NCBI GenBank assembly: GCA_903822545.1
Contig: CAIJPN010000121.1
Coordinates: 62,001-126,000, forward strand
Origin: an uncultured Anaerolineae bacterium
Lineage (GTDB): Bacteria; Chloroflexota; Anaerolineae; Anaerolineales; Villigracilaceae
DNA: 64,000 bases
Direction: 5' to 3'
A model generated the notes under the pieces. It ran no database searches, was not told the DNA's origin, and was given only the letters and a program-made list of their open reading frames with translations. Of the stretch, positions 25,103 to 34,015 are shown in pieces. The first letter of the stretch is position 1; every line of letters begins with the position of its first letter. Both the position numbers and the translations under genes were made by a program.

Positions 25103-25735
25103 TTAATACTTCAACTCGATAATATCTGAATCGGCCAGCATCAGATCAATGAACTTATTGTGGCGGGCCAGCCCGCCGCGCAATTCCCACTCGCCTTGCA
25201 ACAATTTCTCGTCGATCTTCAATCGCCGCTTGCGGATGATGGACAACCCACTCAGGCGGATCATATTTTCAATTTTTTCGTATTTTTTTTCGGTGGGCGG
25301 GTAAATAATCTCATAAGTGCGAATATCACGCCCCATAATGTCAATTAACCTGTCGAGGCGGGCGAACAGCCACAGGACGGTAAAAACGATCGCCGCGGCA
25401 ACCCCTGCCAGCTCAAATTCCCCCAGCCCAACGGCCATACCCAACGCCGCCGCCACCCAGATCGACGAGGCGGTGGTCAGCCCTTTGATTTTCCCTTCCG
25501 AAAGCAGGATGGCCCCCGCGCCCAGGAAGCCAATGCCGGTGACGATGTTGGCCGCCACCCGGTCTGATGCGCCAAATTTGAGCGATACCATGGTGAACAA
25601 AGTCGAGCCAACTGTGATGAGGGTGATGGTACGCAAGCCGGCGGCCTTGGCGTGCATCTCACGTTCAAAACCAATCACGCCACCAATCAACACGGCAAAC
25701 AGCAATTTAATGATTTCGGTTTCTGGGATCGACAT
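25103..25735 (-). CDS. MgtC/SapB family membrane protein
   Basis: Inner-membrane protein of 210 aa. Five hydrophobic segments in the first 140 residues carry the family pattern GGVIGFEREMHAKAAGLRTITLI and GIGFLGAGAIL. A cytosolic ACT-like C-terminal part (about 140-210) follows. MgtC proteins act in magnesium adaptation or regulate ATP synthase; the specific role here is open. AGGA lies 8 nt upstream of the ATG. It runs convergent with the LURP-one operon and in the same direction as the decayed kinase locus behind it. Confidence 0.9.
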   Translation of the reverse strand: MSIPETEIIKLLFAVLIGGVIGFEREMHAKAAGLRTITLITVGSTLFTMVSLKFGASDRVAANIVTGIGFLGAGAILLSEGKIKGLTTASSIWVAAALGMAVGLGEFELAGVAAAIVFTVLWLFARLDRLIDIMGRDIRTYEIIYPPTEKKYEKIENMIRLSGLSIIRKRRLKIDEKLLQGEWELRGGLARHNKFIDLMLADSDIIELKY

Positions 25736-25783
25736 GGGTCACTTCCTGTGAATGCACTGTGGCAGGTTGGCAAGCAGCCTGCC

Positions 25784-26112
25784 TGGTTATGATTTGAGCG
25801 TGAAATAGAAGGTAGCGCCCTGGACAGGTGTGGACTCGGCCCAAATGCGGCCAGCGTGGCGGCTGATGATGCGCCGGACATTGCATCGGCGCAGGCAAAG
25901 GTTTCCAGGTTTTGCCCGCCTGGTCGAGATCATCGCTAAAAAAAGCTGGTTACCGTGTCCTGGAAAATGAAATTATGGTCGAAACCGCCAAAAACCAAAA
26001 TCGCCGTCCCGAGGCTGATATGCAATGCATTCAGGATGCGCGCGCGACGGTTTTTCTCTTCTTCGCCAGGGAAAATGGGCGGGGCAAGCCATTTTCTGAC
26101 AAGTTCGAACAT
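25784..26112 (-). pseudogene. Remnant of a sensor histidine kinase (N- and C-terminal ends only)
   Basis: A 606-bp stretch between two genes holds two kinase-like ends on the minus strand. The first reads MFELVRKWLAPPIF from an ATG at 26112 with GGGAG upstream, followed by a membrane-helix-like start (RARILNALHISLGTAILVFG), as in Chloroflexota membrane sensor kinases. That frame runs into unrelated codons and stops at 25936. Then at 25784-25895 another frame reads VRRIISRHAGRIWAESTP and GATFYFTLKS before a stop, the usual tail of a HATPase_c domain. Everything between has been lost, so the locus is a deletion relic and not functional. Confidence 0.65.
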
Positions 26113-26282
26113 AAGCTCCCTGAAAAGGGTAATTTGGGATGGATTTGTTTCATGTAACAATAGATTTGCAGGTTAACAGGGATTATATGCCAAAGTCGGG
26201 TGGATGGCGCAATCGCAGCATCCCCCATAAAGTCTAAGAACACCTTTTTCAAGTAGACTGGCAGGGCTGTCAGCCCAAAATA

Positions 26283-26316
26283 AACGCTGGCGCACCAGTT
26301 GAGATGCGCCAGCGTT
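26283..26316 (-). terminator. Terminator of the alpha-oxoamine synthase gene
   Basis: On the minus strand AACGCTGGCGCA and TGCGCCAGCGTT pair around a 10-nt loop and are followed by TATTTTG. The arms are a perfect 12 bp. Confidence 0.8.
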
Positions 26317-26341
26317 ATGATTTTCGAGAAACGCGCGGGGT

Positions 26342-27520
26342 TTAAATTACGCCAAGCTTTTTGCCAACGGTTTGGAAGGCTTCCAGGCCCTTATCCAGGT
26401 CGTCGATGGCGTGGGCCGCCGAAATCATCACACGAATGCGGGCTTTGCCCTGAGGGACGGTGGGGAAGCCCAACGCCATGGCAAAAACGCCCACATCGAA
26501 CAATTCGCGGCTGAACTGCTGAGCCAGCGGGGCTTCGCCGAGCATGACCGGGGTAATGGGGGTTTCACTGACACCGGTGTTGAATCCCAGGGTTTTCATC
26601 TCAGCTTTGAAGTATTTGGCATTGCTCCAAAGTTTATCCACCAGTTGGGTGGAATCTTCGAGCAGATCAATCGCCGCGAGGCAGGCCGCGGCATCTGGCA
26701 CGGTGACAGCCGATGAGAACAGGAAAGGCCGTCCGCGCTGGCGCAGCCACTCGATAATGGTGGCGTTGCCAGCCACGACTCCGCCCACCACGCCAAAAGC
26801 CTTCGACATGGTGCCCACTTCCACATCCACTTTGCCATGCAGGCCAAAATGATCAACGATGCCGCGACCACCATTGCCAAGTACGCCTTCGCCGTGCGCA
26901 TCATCCACCATCAAAAGGATGTCATACTTTTTCGCCACTTCGTAAATGTCGGGCAGCGGGGCGATATCGCCATCCATGCTGAAGACGCCATCCGTCACGA
27001 TCAACGCCCGGCGGAACTGCGACAGGTTGGCCTTGATCTGCTCATCCAGCGATTTGGGGTCGTTGTGTTCGTAAGCAATGATTTTCGCGCCCGAAAGGCG
27101 GCAGCCATCGATGATGCTGGCGTGGTTGAGCCGGTCTGAGAAAATGACATCTTCCTTGCCGACCAACACGGGGATGGTCGCCAAATTGGCAGTGAAGCCG
27201 CTCTGGAAGGTGATGGCCGCTTCGACGCCTTTGAACGCCGCCAGGCGCTTTTCCAGCTCGATATGCAGGTTCATCGTCCCGGCAATGGAGCGCACAGCCG
27301 CCGGGCCAACACCCATAGCCTGGGTGGCTTTTTGGGCAGCAGCAACAATGTCGGGATGGTTGGCCAGGCCAAGGTAGTTGTTGGAGCAAAAGTTGAGAAC
27401 TTTCTTGCCATCTACCGTCAGCCAGGCCCCCTGCGGCGACTCGATGGTGCGTATGCGGTTATACAGCCCGGCCTGTTTCAGACCGTCGATTTCTTGCTGG
27501 ATCCAATCGATTTTTGACAT
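26342..27520 (-). CDS. kbl: PLP-dependent alpha-oxoamine synthase, glycine C-acetyltransferase type
   Basis: Condenses an amino acid with an acyl-CoA. The closest type is 2-amino-3-ketobutyrate CoA ligase, acting with threonine dehydrogenase. The 392-aa protein shows [12 protein letters not shown], the [10 protein letters not shown] cofactor-binding motif and [14 protein letters not shown] containing the PLP lysine. The tail [15 protein letters not shown] is like Kbl proteins. GGAG lies 6 nt before the ATG at 27520. No tdh gene is adjacent, so 8-amino-7-oxononanoate synthase or a dual enzyme is a possible alternative. Confidence 0.8.
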   Translation of the reverse strand: MSKIDWIQQEIDGLKQAGLYNRIRTIESPQGAWLTVDGKKVLNFCSNNYLGLANHPDIVAAAQKATQAMGVGPAAVRSIAGTMNLHIELEKRLAAFKGVEAAITFQSGFTANLATIPVLVGKEDVIFSDRLNHASIIDGCRLSGAKIIAYEHNDPKSLDEQIKANLSQFRRALIVTDGVFSMDGDIAPLPDIYEVAKKYDILLMVDDAHGEGVLGNGGRGIVDHFGLHGKVDVEVGTMSKAFGVVGGVVAGNATIIEWLRQRGRPFLFSSAVTVPDAAACLAAIDLLEDSTQLVDKLWSNAKYFKAEMKTLGFNTGVSETPITPVMLGEAPLAQQFSRELFDVGVFAMALGFPTVPQGKARIRVMISAAHAIDDLDKGLEAFQTVGKKLGVI

Positions 27521-27566
27521 GGTAAACTCCGGAAAAATAGTGAATGGTGAATTACCGTACAAATTT

Positions 27567-27572
27567 ATTATA
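27567..27572 (-). promoter_or_regulatory. Candidate -10 for the kbl-like gene
   Basis: TATAAT on the minus strand 46 nt before the start, with the ribosome site in between. No good -35 was seen. Confidence 0.35.
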
Positions 27573-27628
27573 GCGAGGGAAACAAAAAATGGCTGTCACA
27601 ATTTATAGGTGACAACCGGTCAGTTTGC

Positions 27629-27667
27629 ACAAAAAACCGGGGCAGGCCGCTGGGTCTGCCCCGGTTG
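27629..27667 (-). terminator. Rho-independent terminator of the inositol-phosphate synthase gene
   Basis: On the minus strand AACCGGGGCAG and CTGCCCCGGTT pair around a 10-nt loop and end in TTTTTT. It is a very strong hairpin. Confidence 0.95.
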
Positions 27668-27678
27668 AGGGTACTGGG

Positions 27679-28764
27679 TTACTCGTTGCTCTTACCAGAG
27701 ATGAAATCTTCGGTCTTCTGACGGCAAATATCGTCGCGGAATTGCTTGGGAGGGGTCTTGAAGAAGTAGGATGATGGGCCAATGATCGGGCCGCTGAGTT
27801 TGCGGTCGAGCGCGATCTTGGCGCAGCGAACCGCGTCGATGATGACACCAGCACTATTGGGGCTGTCCCATACTTCCAGCTTGGCTTCCAGGTTGAGCGG
27901 CACATTGCCAAAGGTGGTGCCTTCCATGCGGATGTAGCACCACTTGCGATCGGTCAACCACGGCACATAGTCTGATGGGCCGACGTGGATGTTATCTGGA
28001 TCAAGCTGGTAGGGAATCATGCTGGTGACAGCGCCAGTCTTGGAGATTTTCTTGCTTTCCAGGCGTTCGCGCTCGAGCATGTTCATAAAATCGGTGTTGC
28101 CGCCAAAGTTGAGCTGGTAGGTGCGATCGATCTGCACACCGCGATCCACAAACAGGCTGGTGATGACACGATGCAGGATCGTCGCGCCAACCTGGCTTTT
28201 GATGTCGTCGCCCAAAATCGGCAGCCCGGCATCTTTGAAGCGCTTGCCCCAGTATTCTGACGAGGCGATGAAGACCGGGATGGCATTAACAAAGGCGCAG
28301 CCGGCCTCAATGACCTGTTCGGCGTACCATTTGGTAGCCATCTCAGAACCGACCGGCAGATAGCTGACAACCACATCGGTTTTAGAGTCTTTGAGCAGCT
28401 TGACAATATCGGCAGTTGGGCCAGGGGCCTTGGTAATCACCTGCGAAAGGTACTTGCCGAGGCCATCGTGGGTCATCCCGCGCACAACCGGCGCATTCAG
28501 GTTGGGGACATCGGTGAACTTGTAGGTATTGTTAGGTTCAGCAAAAATCGCCTCACTCAGATCCTTGCCAACCTTGGTCACGTTAATATCGATACCGAGG
28601 GTGAATTCGATATCGCTGATGTGGTATCCGCCCAGGTTGACGTGCATCAAACCGGGGACAGTATCCGTATCGGCAGCATTTTTATAGAACTCAATGCCCT
28701 GAACAAGCGATGAAGCGCAGTTGCCTACACCAATAATCGCTACTCGTACTTTTTTCTTAGTCAT
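27679..28764 (-). CDS. ino1: Inositol-3-phosphate synthase
   Basis: NAD-dependent cyclisation of glucose 6-phosphate to 1L-myo-inositol 1-phosphate in the cytosol, first step towards inositol, phosphatidylinositol or mycothiol-like compounds. The 361-aa protein opens with [16 protein letters not shown], the NAD-binding loop. It then has [34 protein letters not shown], and [13 protein letters not shown] with GGNTDF, which is family-typical. The catalytic-type lysines lie in the next stretch. The length matches the short actinobacterial/archaeal-type enzyme. AAGGAGA lies 8 nt before the ATG. It is divergent from the histidine kinase gene, and no inositol-phosphatase gene is adjacent. Confidence 0.95.
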   Translation of the reverse strand: MTKKKVRVAIIGVGNCASSLVQGIEFYKNAADTDTVPGLMHVNLGGYHISDIEFTLGIDINVTKVGKDLSEAIFAEPNNTYKFTDVPNLNAPVVRGMTHDGLGKYLSQVITKAPGPTADIVKLLKDSKTDVVVSYLPVGSEMATKWYAEQVIEAGCAFVNAIPVFIASSEYWGKRFKDAGLPILGDDIKSQVGATILHRVITSLFVDRGVQIDRTYQLNFGGNTDFMNMLERERLESKKISKTGAVTSMIPYQLDPDNIHVGPSDYVPWLTDRKWCYIRMEGTTFGNVPLNLEAKLEVWDSPNSAGVIIDAVRCAKIALDRKLSGPIIGPSSYFFKTPPKQFRDDICRQKTEDFISGKSNE

Positions 28765-28837
28765 GCAGTTGGTCTCCTTGCGAAAATTTGGTTTTTTTAC
28801 AGCCTGTCTGTATCAGCAGGCCGGAGAAAATTGCCTG

Positions 28838-28846
28838 TGCTATAAT
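28838..28846 (+). promoter_or_regulatory. Candidate extended -10 for the GAF kinase operon
   Basis: TGC followed by TATAAT makes an extended -10 box in the region between divergent ino1 and the kinase gene. It gives a leader of about 80 nt. No -35 was found, as is usual for extended -10 promoters. Confidence 0.45.
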
Positions 28847-28936
28847 AAATTCAGCCTGTGGCAGCGGTTCCAACCGCTGGAACACTCCTCATTCGGGATA
28901 GTTTCACCAATCTGAGTTTACCACTTCACCAATGAT

Positions 28937-30205
28937 ATGAAAACGCGTGATGACCGCTTCAAACGATTGATCGATGCCAATCGCCAATTAAGTCTTGCCC
29001 GTGATACCTCAGAGTACCTGGATATTGTTATCATGGCTGCAGCTGAACTCACCAACTCAGAGGCGGCCTCTATCTTCGAGTTGGATGAAAACGCCGGGGT
29101 ACTGCATTTTCTGGCTATGGCAGGGCTGGATCACAAAGCCCTTGAGGCGCTTGAACCCATCGCAGTACCAATAGAAGGCAGCGTGGCCGGTGAGGCCATT
29201 AGACGCAACCAGGCCATCAACCTGCGCGATGTGCGTGACATCCCCTACCACTTCAAACAAGCTGACCAGATCAGCGGATACCAGACCCGCTCCATTCTGG
29301 CCATGCCCATCATCTTCCAGGGGCAAATACTGGGCGTCATCGAAGTGCTGAACAAGCCCGCGGGAACTGATTATAACGAAGATGACATCACAATTCTAGA
29401 GACACTTTCCGTCCAGGCAGCAGTTGCCATTCAAAATGTACACCTGCAAAAAGCCCTCGACCAGACCCGCGAAGACGCCGAGCGCCTGACGCGCATGAAA
29501 ACCGAATTCATCGCCATCACCTCCCACGAACTGCGCACCCCCCTTGGGCTAATTCTCGGCCATTCCACCTTCCTGCGCGAACTGATCGACCCAGAACAAC
29601 GGGAATTCATCGATACCATCATCCGCAACGCCATGAAACTCAAAGGGATCATCGAAAGCATGACCAACGCCGACAACTTCCAGAGCGGCATGGCGGTCGT
29701 GCGGCGGCGAACAGTCTCAGCCAAACGCATCATCAAAGATGTCATCGCCCAAAACCAGCAGGAAGCGCAGGAAAAAAACATCCAGCTTGTGCCAACCCTG
29801 CCGCAGCGCGATGACCTGGAGCTGGAAGGGGATGCCGAAAAAATCGGCATAGCCATCTCACAACTGGTCAAAAACGCCATCACCTTCACCAACCCCGGTG
29901 GGCACGTTTTCATCAACGCCGAAAAACTGCCTGGCTACATCAAAATCACCGTCATCGACAACGGCATCGGCATCCCGCCCAAAGACCTGCCACACATCTT
30001 CGAGCGCTTCTTCCAGGTAGAATCGCATCTCACCCGCAAACATGGCGGCATGGGGCTGGGGCTTTCTGTGGCCCAAATGATGGTTGAAATGCACGGCGGC
30101 CGCATCAGCGCCGAAAGTGTGATGGGCAAAGGCAGCAGCTTCACCATCATGCTCCCACTCGATTCAACCCAGGCCGAAGCCGCCGGGAAAGTTTTCACAT
30201 CCTAA
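28937..30205 (+). CDS. GAF-domain sensor histidine kinase
   Basis: Cytosolic kinase of 422 aa. A GAF domain (about 15-165) is joined by a coiled coil to HisKA (FIAITSHELRTPLGLI, His about residue 196) and HATPase_c (N-box QLVKNAITFTN, then DNGIGIPPKD and GMGLGLSVAQMMVE). It has no transmembrane segment and no receiver, so it needs a separate response regulator, none of which is adjacent. The PfkB-like gene starts 3 nt after its stop, suggesting cotranscription. No ribosome site precedes its ATG. Confidence 0.9.
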   Translation: MKTRDDRFKRLIDANRQLSLARDTSEYLDIVIMAAAELTNSEAASIFELDENAGVLHFLAMAGLDHKALEALEPIAVPIEGSVAGEAIRRNQAINLRDVRDIPYHFKQADQISGYQTRSILAMPIIFQGQILGVIEVLNKPAGTDYNEDDITILETLSVQAAVAIQNVHLQKALDQTREDAERLTRMKTEFIAITSHELRTPLGLILGHSTFLRELIDPEQREFIDTIIRNAMKLKGIIESMTNADNFQSGMAVVRRRTVSAKRIIKDVIAQNQQEAQEKNIQLVPTLPQRDDLELEGDAEKIGIAISQLVKNAITFTNPGGHVFINAEKLPGYIKITVIDNGIGIPPKDLPHIFERFFQVESHLTRKHGGMGLGLSVAQMMVEMHGGRISAESVMGKGSSFTIMLPLDSTQAEAAGKVFTS

Positions 30206-30208
30206 ACC

Positions 30209-31219
30209 ATGCCCCCAACCCCACAGCTTGTCATCGCCGGGCAACTTCGCCGCCAATACCTCCTGCCGCCCGGCGGGCGTCCACTCATCGACGCTCCCGG
30301 CGGCAATTTGCTTTATGCCGCATCCGGCGCGCGCGTCTGGGCCGATAGCGTCAGCCTGCTGGCCCGCGTTGGCGAAGATTACCCCCACGGCTGGCTGCGA
30401 CAATTCCAACAGGCCGGGCTGGATACCAGCGGCATCAAAATCCTGCCAGAAGCCCTCGACCTGCGCTCCTTCACCGCCTACACCGATCTCCAGACCGCCC
30501 AACGCACCAACCCCGTCTCACATTTTGCGCGGCTGGGGCTGCCCTTCCCCAAACTCCTGCTGGGCTACCACCCCCCCGAAGACAAACCCGCCAGCCGCAA
30601 CCGCACCAACCCCGATTCCCCACGCCTGTCCGAAATCCCAGCATCCTATCGCGAAGTCAAAGCCGCCCACCTGTGCCCGCTCGACCTGGTAACGCACACC
30701 CAACTCGCCCCCGAATTCCGCCAGGGCGGCATGGGATTCGTCACCATCGACCCGCACCCATCATACATGAACAACATCTACATTAACAACCTGCGCTCCC
30801 TGCTACAAGGCGTTACCGCCTTCTGCCCATCCGAAGAAGAACTCCGCACCCTTTTCTGGGGCCGCACAGATGATATCTGGCAAATGGCCGACATACTGGC
30901 CTCCTTCGGATGCGACATCATTGTCATCAAACGCGGCGCGCGCGGCCAATACATGTTCGACAACCACACCGGCACACGCTGGGAAGTTCCCGCCTACCCC
31001 GCCAGCGTCACCGACCTCACCGGGGCTGGTGACGCCTTTTGCGGCGGCTTCCTGGCCGGCTACCTCACCAGCCGCGATCCCCTCCAGGCCACCCTGCAAG
31101 GCAACATCGCCGCATCCTTCGCCATCGAAGGCAGCGGCGCATTTTACGCCCTCGAAGCCATGCCCGGCCTGGCCCAGGCACGCCTGCACTCCCTCGCCAA
31201 CATCGTGAGACGAATCTAA
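30209..31219 (+). CDS. PfkB family carbohydrate kinase
   Basis: Ribokinase-fold kinase of 336 aa, acting on a sugar or nucleoside of unknown identity. Near the end it carries TDLTGAGDAFCGGFLAGYL, the anion-hole and catalytic Asp signature. The mid-protein has VKRGARGQYMF. An inserted arginine/proline loop (PEDKPASRNRTNPDSPR) sits near residue 125. The N-terminal glycine signature is degenerate. It lies 3 nt behind the kinase gene and its stop overlaps the next ATG by 1 nt (TAATG), so the three form an operon. The substrate cannot be inferred. Confidence 0.85.
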   Translation: MPPTPQLVIAGQLRRQYLLPPGGRPLIDAPGGNLLYAASGARVWADSVSLLARVGEDYPHGWLRQFQQAGLDTSGIKILPEALDLRSFTAYTDLQTAQRTNPVSHFARLGLPFPKLLLGYHPPEDKPASRNRTNPDSPRLSEIPASYREVKAAHLCPLDLVTHTQLAPEFRQGGMGFVTIDPHPSYMNNIYINNLRSLLQGVTAFCPSEEELRTLFWGRTDDIWQMADILASFGCDIIVIKRGARGQYMFDNHTGTRWEVPAYPASVTDLTGAGDAFCGGFLAGYLTSRDPLQATLQGNIAASFAIEGSGAFYALEAMPGLAQARLHSLANIVRRI

Positions 31220-32310
31220 TGCCAATCCAATCCGTTATCGAACTCGCCATCAGCATCCAACAAATCCCCGCGCCCACCTTCGAAGAAGCAGCCCGCGCCC
31301 AATTCATTTTGGAGATGTTCCAACAGGAAGCTTTACTCGACCCCCAGGTGGATTCTGCCGGGAATGTACTGGCGCGCCTGCCGGGGCAGGGAAAAGCCCC
31401 GCCCCTGATCGTCTCCGCCCATCTCGACACAGTTTTCCCCGCTGAAACCGATCTCACCATCCGGCGCGAACCGGGCCGCATCTACGGCCCCGGCCTGGGA
31501 GACAACTCCCTGGGCGTCGCCGGGCTGTTTGGCCTGCTGTGGAACCTGCGCGAGCAACAAATCCGACTCCCCGGCGATCTCTGGCTGGTTGCCAACACCG
31601 GCGAAGAAGGGCTGGGCGACCTGAAAGGCATGAAAGCAATCTGCGAACGTTTTGGGCCAAACGTGCTGGCCTACCTGGTACTCGAAGGCATGGCCTACGG
31701 ACACATCTACCACAAAGCCATCGGCGTACGCCGCTACAAGATCACAGCCCACACCGGCGGCGGCCACTCGTGGACAGATTATGGCCGCCCATCCGCCATT
31801 CACGAACTCTCACAACTCATCACCCAACTCTCACACCTGAAACTACCGGGCACACCGCGTACCACCATCAACGTTGGGCGCATGTCGGGCGGCACATCCA
31901 TCAACACCATCGCCGCCCTGGCCTGGATGGAACTGGACCTGCGCTCTGAAAGCACCGAAATCCTGACGCACCTGGCACAAGATGTGGAAAAAATTATCGA
32001 GGCAGCCGCCCGGCCCGGCATCAGCTTCCAGGTAGAAATCATCGGCCAGCGCCCTGCCGGGGAAATCGCCATCAGCCACCCCATCCTCCAGGCTGCCCAA
32101 AAAACCCTTTATACCCAGGGAATAGAACCGGGTTTGACATCTGGCTCCACCGATGCAAACATCCCCTTCAGCCTGAGCTACCCCGCCTTGGTGCTTGGCC
32201 TGACCCACGGCGGCGGAGCACACACCATCCGCGAATATATCCAGACAGAACCAGTCGAAAATGGCATCCAGCAGCTGGTCGATTTCGCCAGAATTGCCTT
32301 TCTCACATAG
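31219..32310 (+). CDS. M20 family metallopeptidase (ArgE/DapE/carboxypeptidase type)
   Basis: Di-zinc amidohydrolase of 363 aa, acting on peptides or acylated amino acids. It has VSAHLDTVFP (metal His and Asp), GPGLGDNSLGVAG (bridging Asp), NTGEEGLGDLKG (catalytic and ligand Glu) and the dimerisation domain near residues 170-290. The last metal His is in LTHGGGAHTIREY. The ATG overlaps the PfkB stop codon by one base. The specific substrate is not evident. It is the third and last gene of the kinase-PfkB-M20 operon. Confidence 0.85.
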   Translation: MPIQSVIELAISIQQIPAPTFEEAARAQFILEMFQQEALLDPQVDSAGNVLARLPGQGKAPPLIVSAHLDTVFPAETDLTIRREPGRIYGPGLGDNSLGVAGLFGLLWNLREQQIRLPGDLWLVANTGEEGLGDLKGMKAICERFGPNVLAYLVLEGMAYGHIYHKAIGVRRYKITAHTGGGHSWTDYGRPSAIHELSQLITQLSHLKLPGTPRTTINVGRMSGGTSINTIAALAWMELDLRSESTEILTHLAQDVEKIIEAAARPGISFQVEIIGQRPAGEIAISHPILQAAQKTLYTQGIEPGLTSGSTDANIPFSLSYPALVLGLTHGGGAHTIREYIQTEPVENGIQQLVDFARIAFLT

Positions 32311-32421
32311 CATTTGGCTAAAAAATTGCACATTCACCATTGAGACTGGGCTACACTGACAGGGCAAAAACAACCGCAAAATGCTGGAAAATCGCCATAT
32401 TTACCAGTATAAGATAGAACT

Positions 32422-32446
32422 ATGACAACAGTATTACATTTGTCAT
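32422..32446. promoter_or_regulatory. Inverted repeat ATGACAA-N11-TTGTCAT upstream of the multiheme gene
   Basis: Perfect 7-bp arms with an 11-bp spacer, in the 299-bp gap before the cytochrome gene. It could be the binding site of a dimeric regulator. It is not a clear match to FNR (TTGAT-N4-ATCAA) or CRP. Confidence 0.4.
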
Positions 32447-32484
32447 GATTGTTATGTGTATATTGGCATGCCAAGTTGCCTTAA

Positions 32485-32509
32485 ATTAATGTATCATTAA
32501 TCTTATAAT
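32485..32509 (+). promoter_or_regulatory. Candidate promoter -10 with overlapping perfect dyad ATTAATG-TAT-CATTAAT
   Basis: TATAAT at 32504-32509 is preceded by a perfect 17-bp dyad at 32485-32501, just in the spacer. A repressor bound there would cover the promoter. A poor -35 candidate (TTAAAT, 32481-32486) has 17-bp spacing. The leader to the ATG at 32610 is about 95 nt. Confidence 0.45.
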
Positions 32510-32609
32510 ATACATCGAGAAAGGAGATAGCCGAGAAGACCAGTCACCTTATCCGCTCATCTTTGTTCTTCACTACATCCAAGTTATATTGAAAAAGGAG
32601 AATGTAAAA

Positions 32610-33692
32610 ATGCGTAAGAAAATGTTGACACTTGCTGGGATTTTGCTGCTCCTGGCCGTTGTATTGACCGCTTGTGGTGCAGGACCTGCTGGCCCGGCAG
32701 GCCCTGCTGGCCCTGCCGGCCCTGCTGGCCCTGCTGGCCCTGCCGGCCCTGCTGGCGCCGATGGCAAGTCCGCTGAAACAGCCCAACTGAGCTGCTCCGA
32801 ATGCCATAATGACACCCACTTGATTGCCAGTAAACAGGCTGCCTGGGAACTGGAAAAGCATGGTAACGGTGGCGCTATGGTTGAAGAATACAGCAACAAA
32901 AGCTGCGCTTTCTGCCATTCCGGCAACAGCTTCAGCGAAGGCATGGCCGCTGGCAAGAACTTCAGCCAGCTCGAAGCCGGCGCTACTGAACCTGCCCGCC
33001 AGGACTGCCGCGTCTGCCACCAGATCCACAAGACCTACACCGGCGCTGACTGGGCTCTCGTCAGCACTGCCCCGGTTGCCATGGTTGTCAATAAGACCAC
33101 CTATGATGGCGGCACCGGCAACCTGTGCGTCAACTGCCACCAGGCCCGCCGCTACATGGCCAATTTCGCCGCCAAAGATTCTGCCGGCGCTGTTATCCCT
33201 GACAAGTACGCCCCCACCATCCGCTTCAATACCCACCTCAGCGACCAGGCCGACATCATGCTCGCCACGCTCGATGTGAATGCCGTCCTCGGTGTTGAAG
33301 GCAAACCGGGCGCGCACTACACCATGGTGGAAAACACCTGCGCGGGCTGCCACCTCGGCGAACACAACAACCACCTCTTTGAAGCTGAACTGGCTACTTG
33401 CCAAAAGTGCCATGCTGATGCCAAAAACCTTAACGTCAATGACTACAACTTCGAAGAACAGTTCAAGGCTCTGGAAGAAGCTCTGGTCGCCAAGGGCCTG
33501 CTGACTGCAAACGAAGATGGAACCTTCTCGATCGTTACCAAGAACGCCGATGGTTCCCCGGTCATTCTCGACCCGAAACCCGCTGCGGCGCTCTTTGTCC
33601 ACGGCGCGATCGAAGAAGATGCCAGCGATGGCGCTCACAACCCGGCCTATGTGAAGGCCCTGATTGCAGCTGCTCTCGAAGCGCTGAAGTAA
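32610..33692 (+). CDS. Six-heme c-type cytochrome lipoprotein on a collagen-like tether
   Basis: Predicted extracytoplasmic electron-transfer lipoprotein of 360 aa. The signal ends in VVLTAC (lipidated Cys22). Residues 25-48 are eight GPA triplets, then GAD. The globular part has six CxxCH heme sites starting at about residues 62, 99, 133, 173, 244 and 264, and also free His residues that could be distal ligands. No peroxidase or nitrite reductase signature was seen, so the catalytic role, if any, is unknown. It may carry electrons at the cell surface; this is inference. AAGGAG stands close before the ATG. The gene is monocistronic, with a terminator behind. Confidence 0.9.
   Translation: MRKKMLTLAGILLLLAVVLTACGAGPAGPAGPAGPAGPAGPAGPAGPAGADGKSAETAQLSCSECHNDTHLIASKQAAWELEKHGNGGAMVEEYSNKSCAFCHSGNSFSEGMAAGKNFSQLEAGATEPARQDCRVCHQIHKTYTGADWALVSTAPVAMVVNKTTYDGGTGNLCVNCHQARRYMANFAAKDSAGAVIPDKYAPTIRFNTHLSDQADIMLATLDVNAVLGVEGKPGAHYTMVENTCAGCHLGEHNNHLFEAELATCQKCHADAKNLNVNDYNFEEQFKALEEALVAKGLLTANEDGTFSIVTKNADGSPVILDPKPAAALFVHGAIEEDASDGAHNPAYVKALIAAALEALK
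32682..32753 (+). repeat. 9-bp tandem repeat encoding Gly-Pro-Ala
   Basis: Eight copies of a unit close to GGCCCTGCT, mostly identical apart from the third-codon T/C change. It encodes the collagen-like tether of the multiheme lipoprotein and could change length by strand slippage. Confidence 0.9.
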
Positions 33693-33720
33693 CCTTCGCT
33701 AGCGAAACGTAATACCATTT

Positions 33721-33757
33721 GGGGCTGTCCACTGGTGGACAGCCCCATTTCTTTTTC
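33721..33757 (+). terminator. Rho-independent terminator of the multiheme gene
   Basis: GGGGCTGTCCAC TG GTGGACAGCCCC followed by ATTTCTTTTT. It is a 12-bp perfect stem with a T run. Confidence 0.9.
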
Positions 33758-34015
33758 CATGAAATCCCGCGATCACTGTAAAGCTGGAGCTCGCGCCGGA
33801 CAGCGCAGACAGGGCGGAAAAGCACCTTATCCATGTACATCGCCTATGGTGGCGGCAGATTGGCAAGCCACCCAACGCTCATCGCGAGATGCACCAGATA
33901 ATCGCGAAGATTCCCGGAAAACCAATCGTATTGAACTTCAAAAACCAACAACTTGGGTTAAACTAAAAAGTATCGCTCCACCATATCGAAAAACCTGTAA
34001 TTTTTGAAGGTGTGT
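33758..34015. other. Intergenic region without recognisable genes
   Basis: About 260 bp between the cytochrome terminator and the membrane/winged-helix pair. I found no ribosome-site-supported frame or stable hairpin. The pair's promoter must lie here but no clear box is visible. Confidence 0.4.

Noticed and set aside
32544-33638. 364-codon minus-strand frame with repeated Ala/Ser/Gly triplets
   Set aside because: Antisense of the multiheme gene; the repeats are the complement of the GPA codons.
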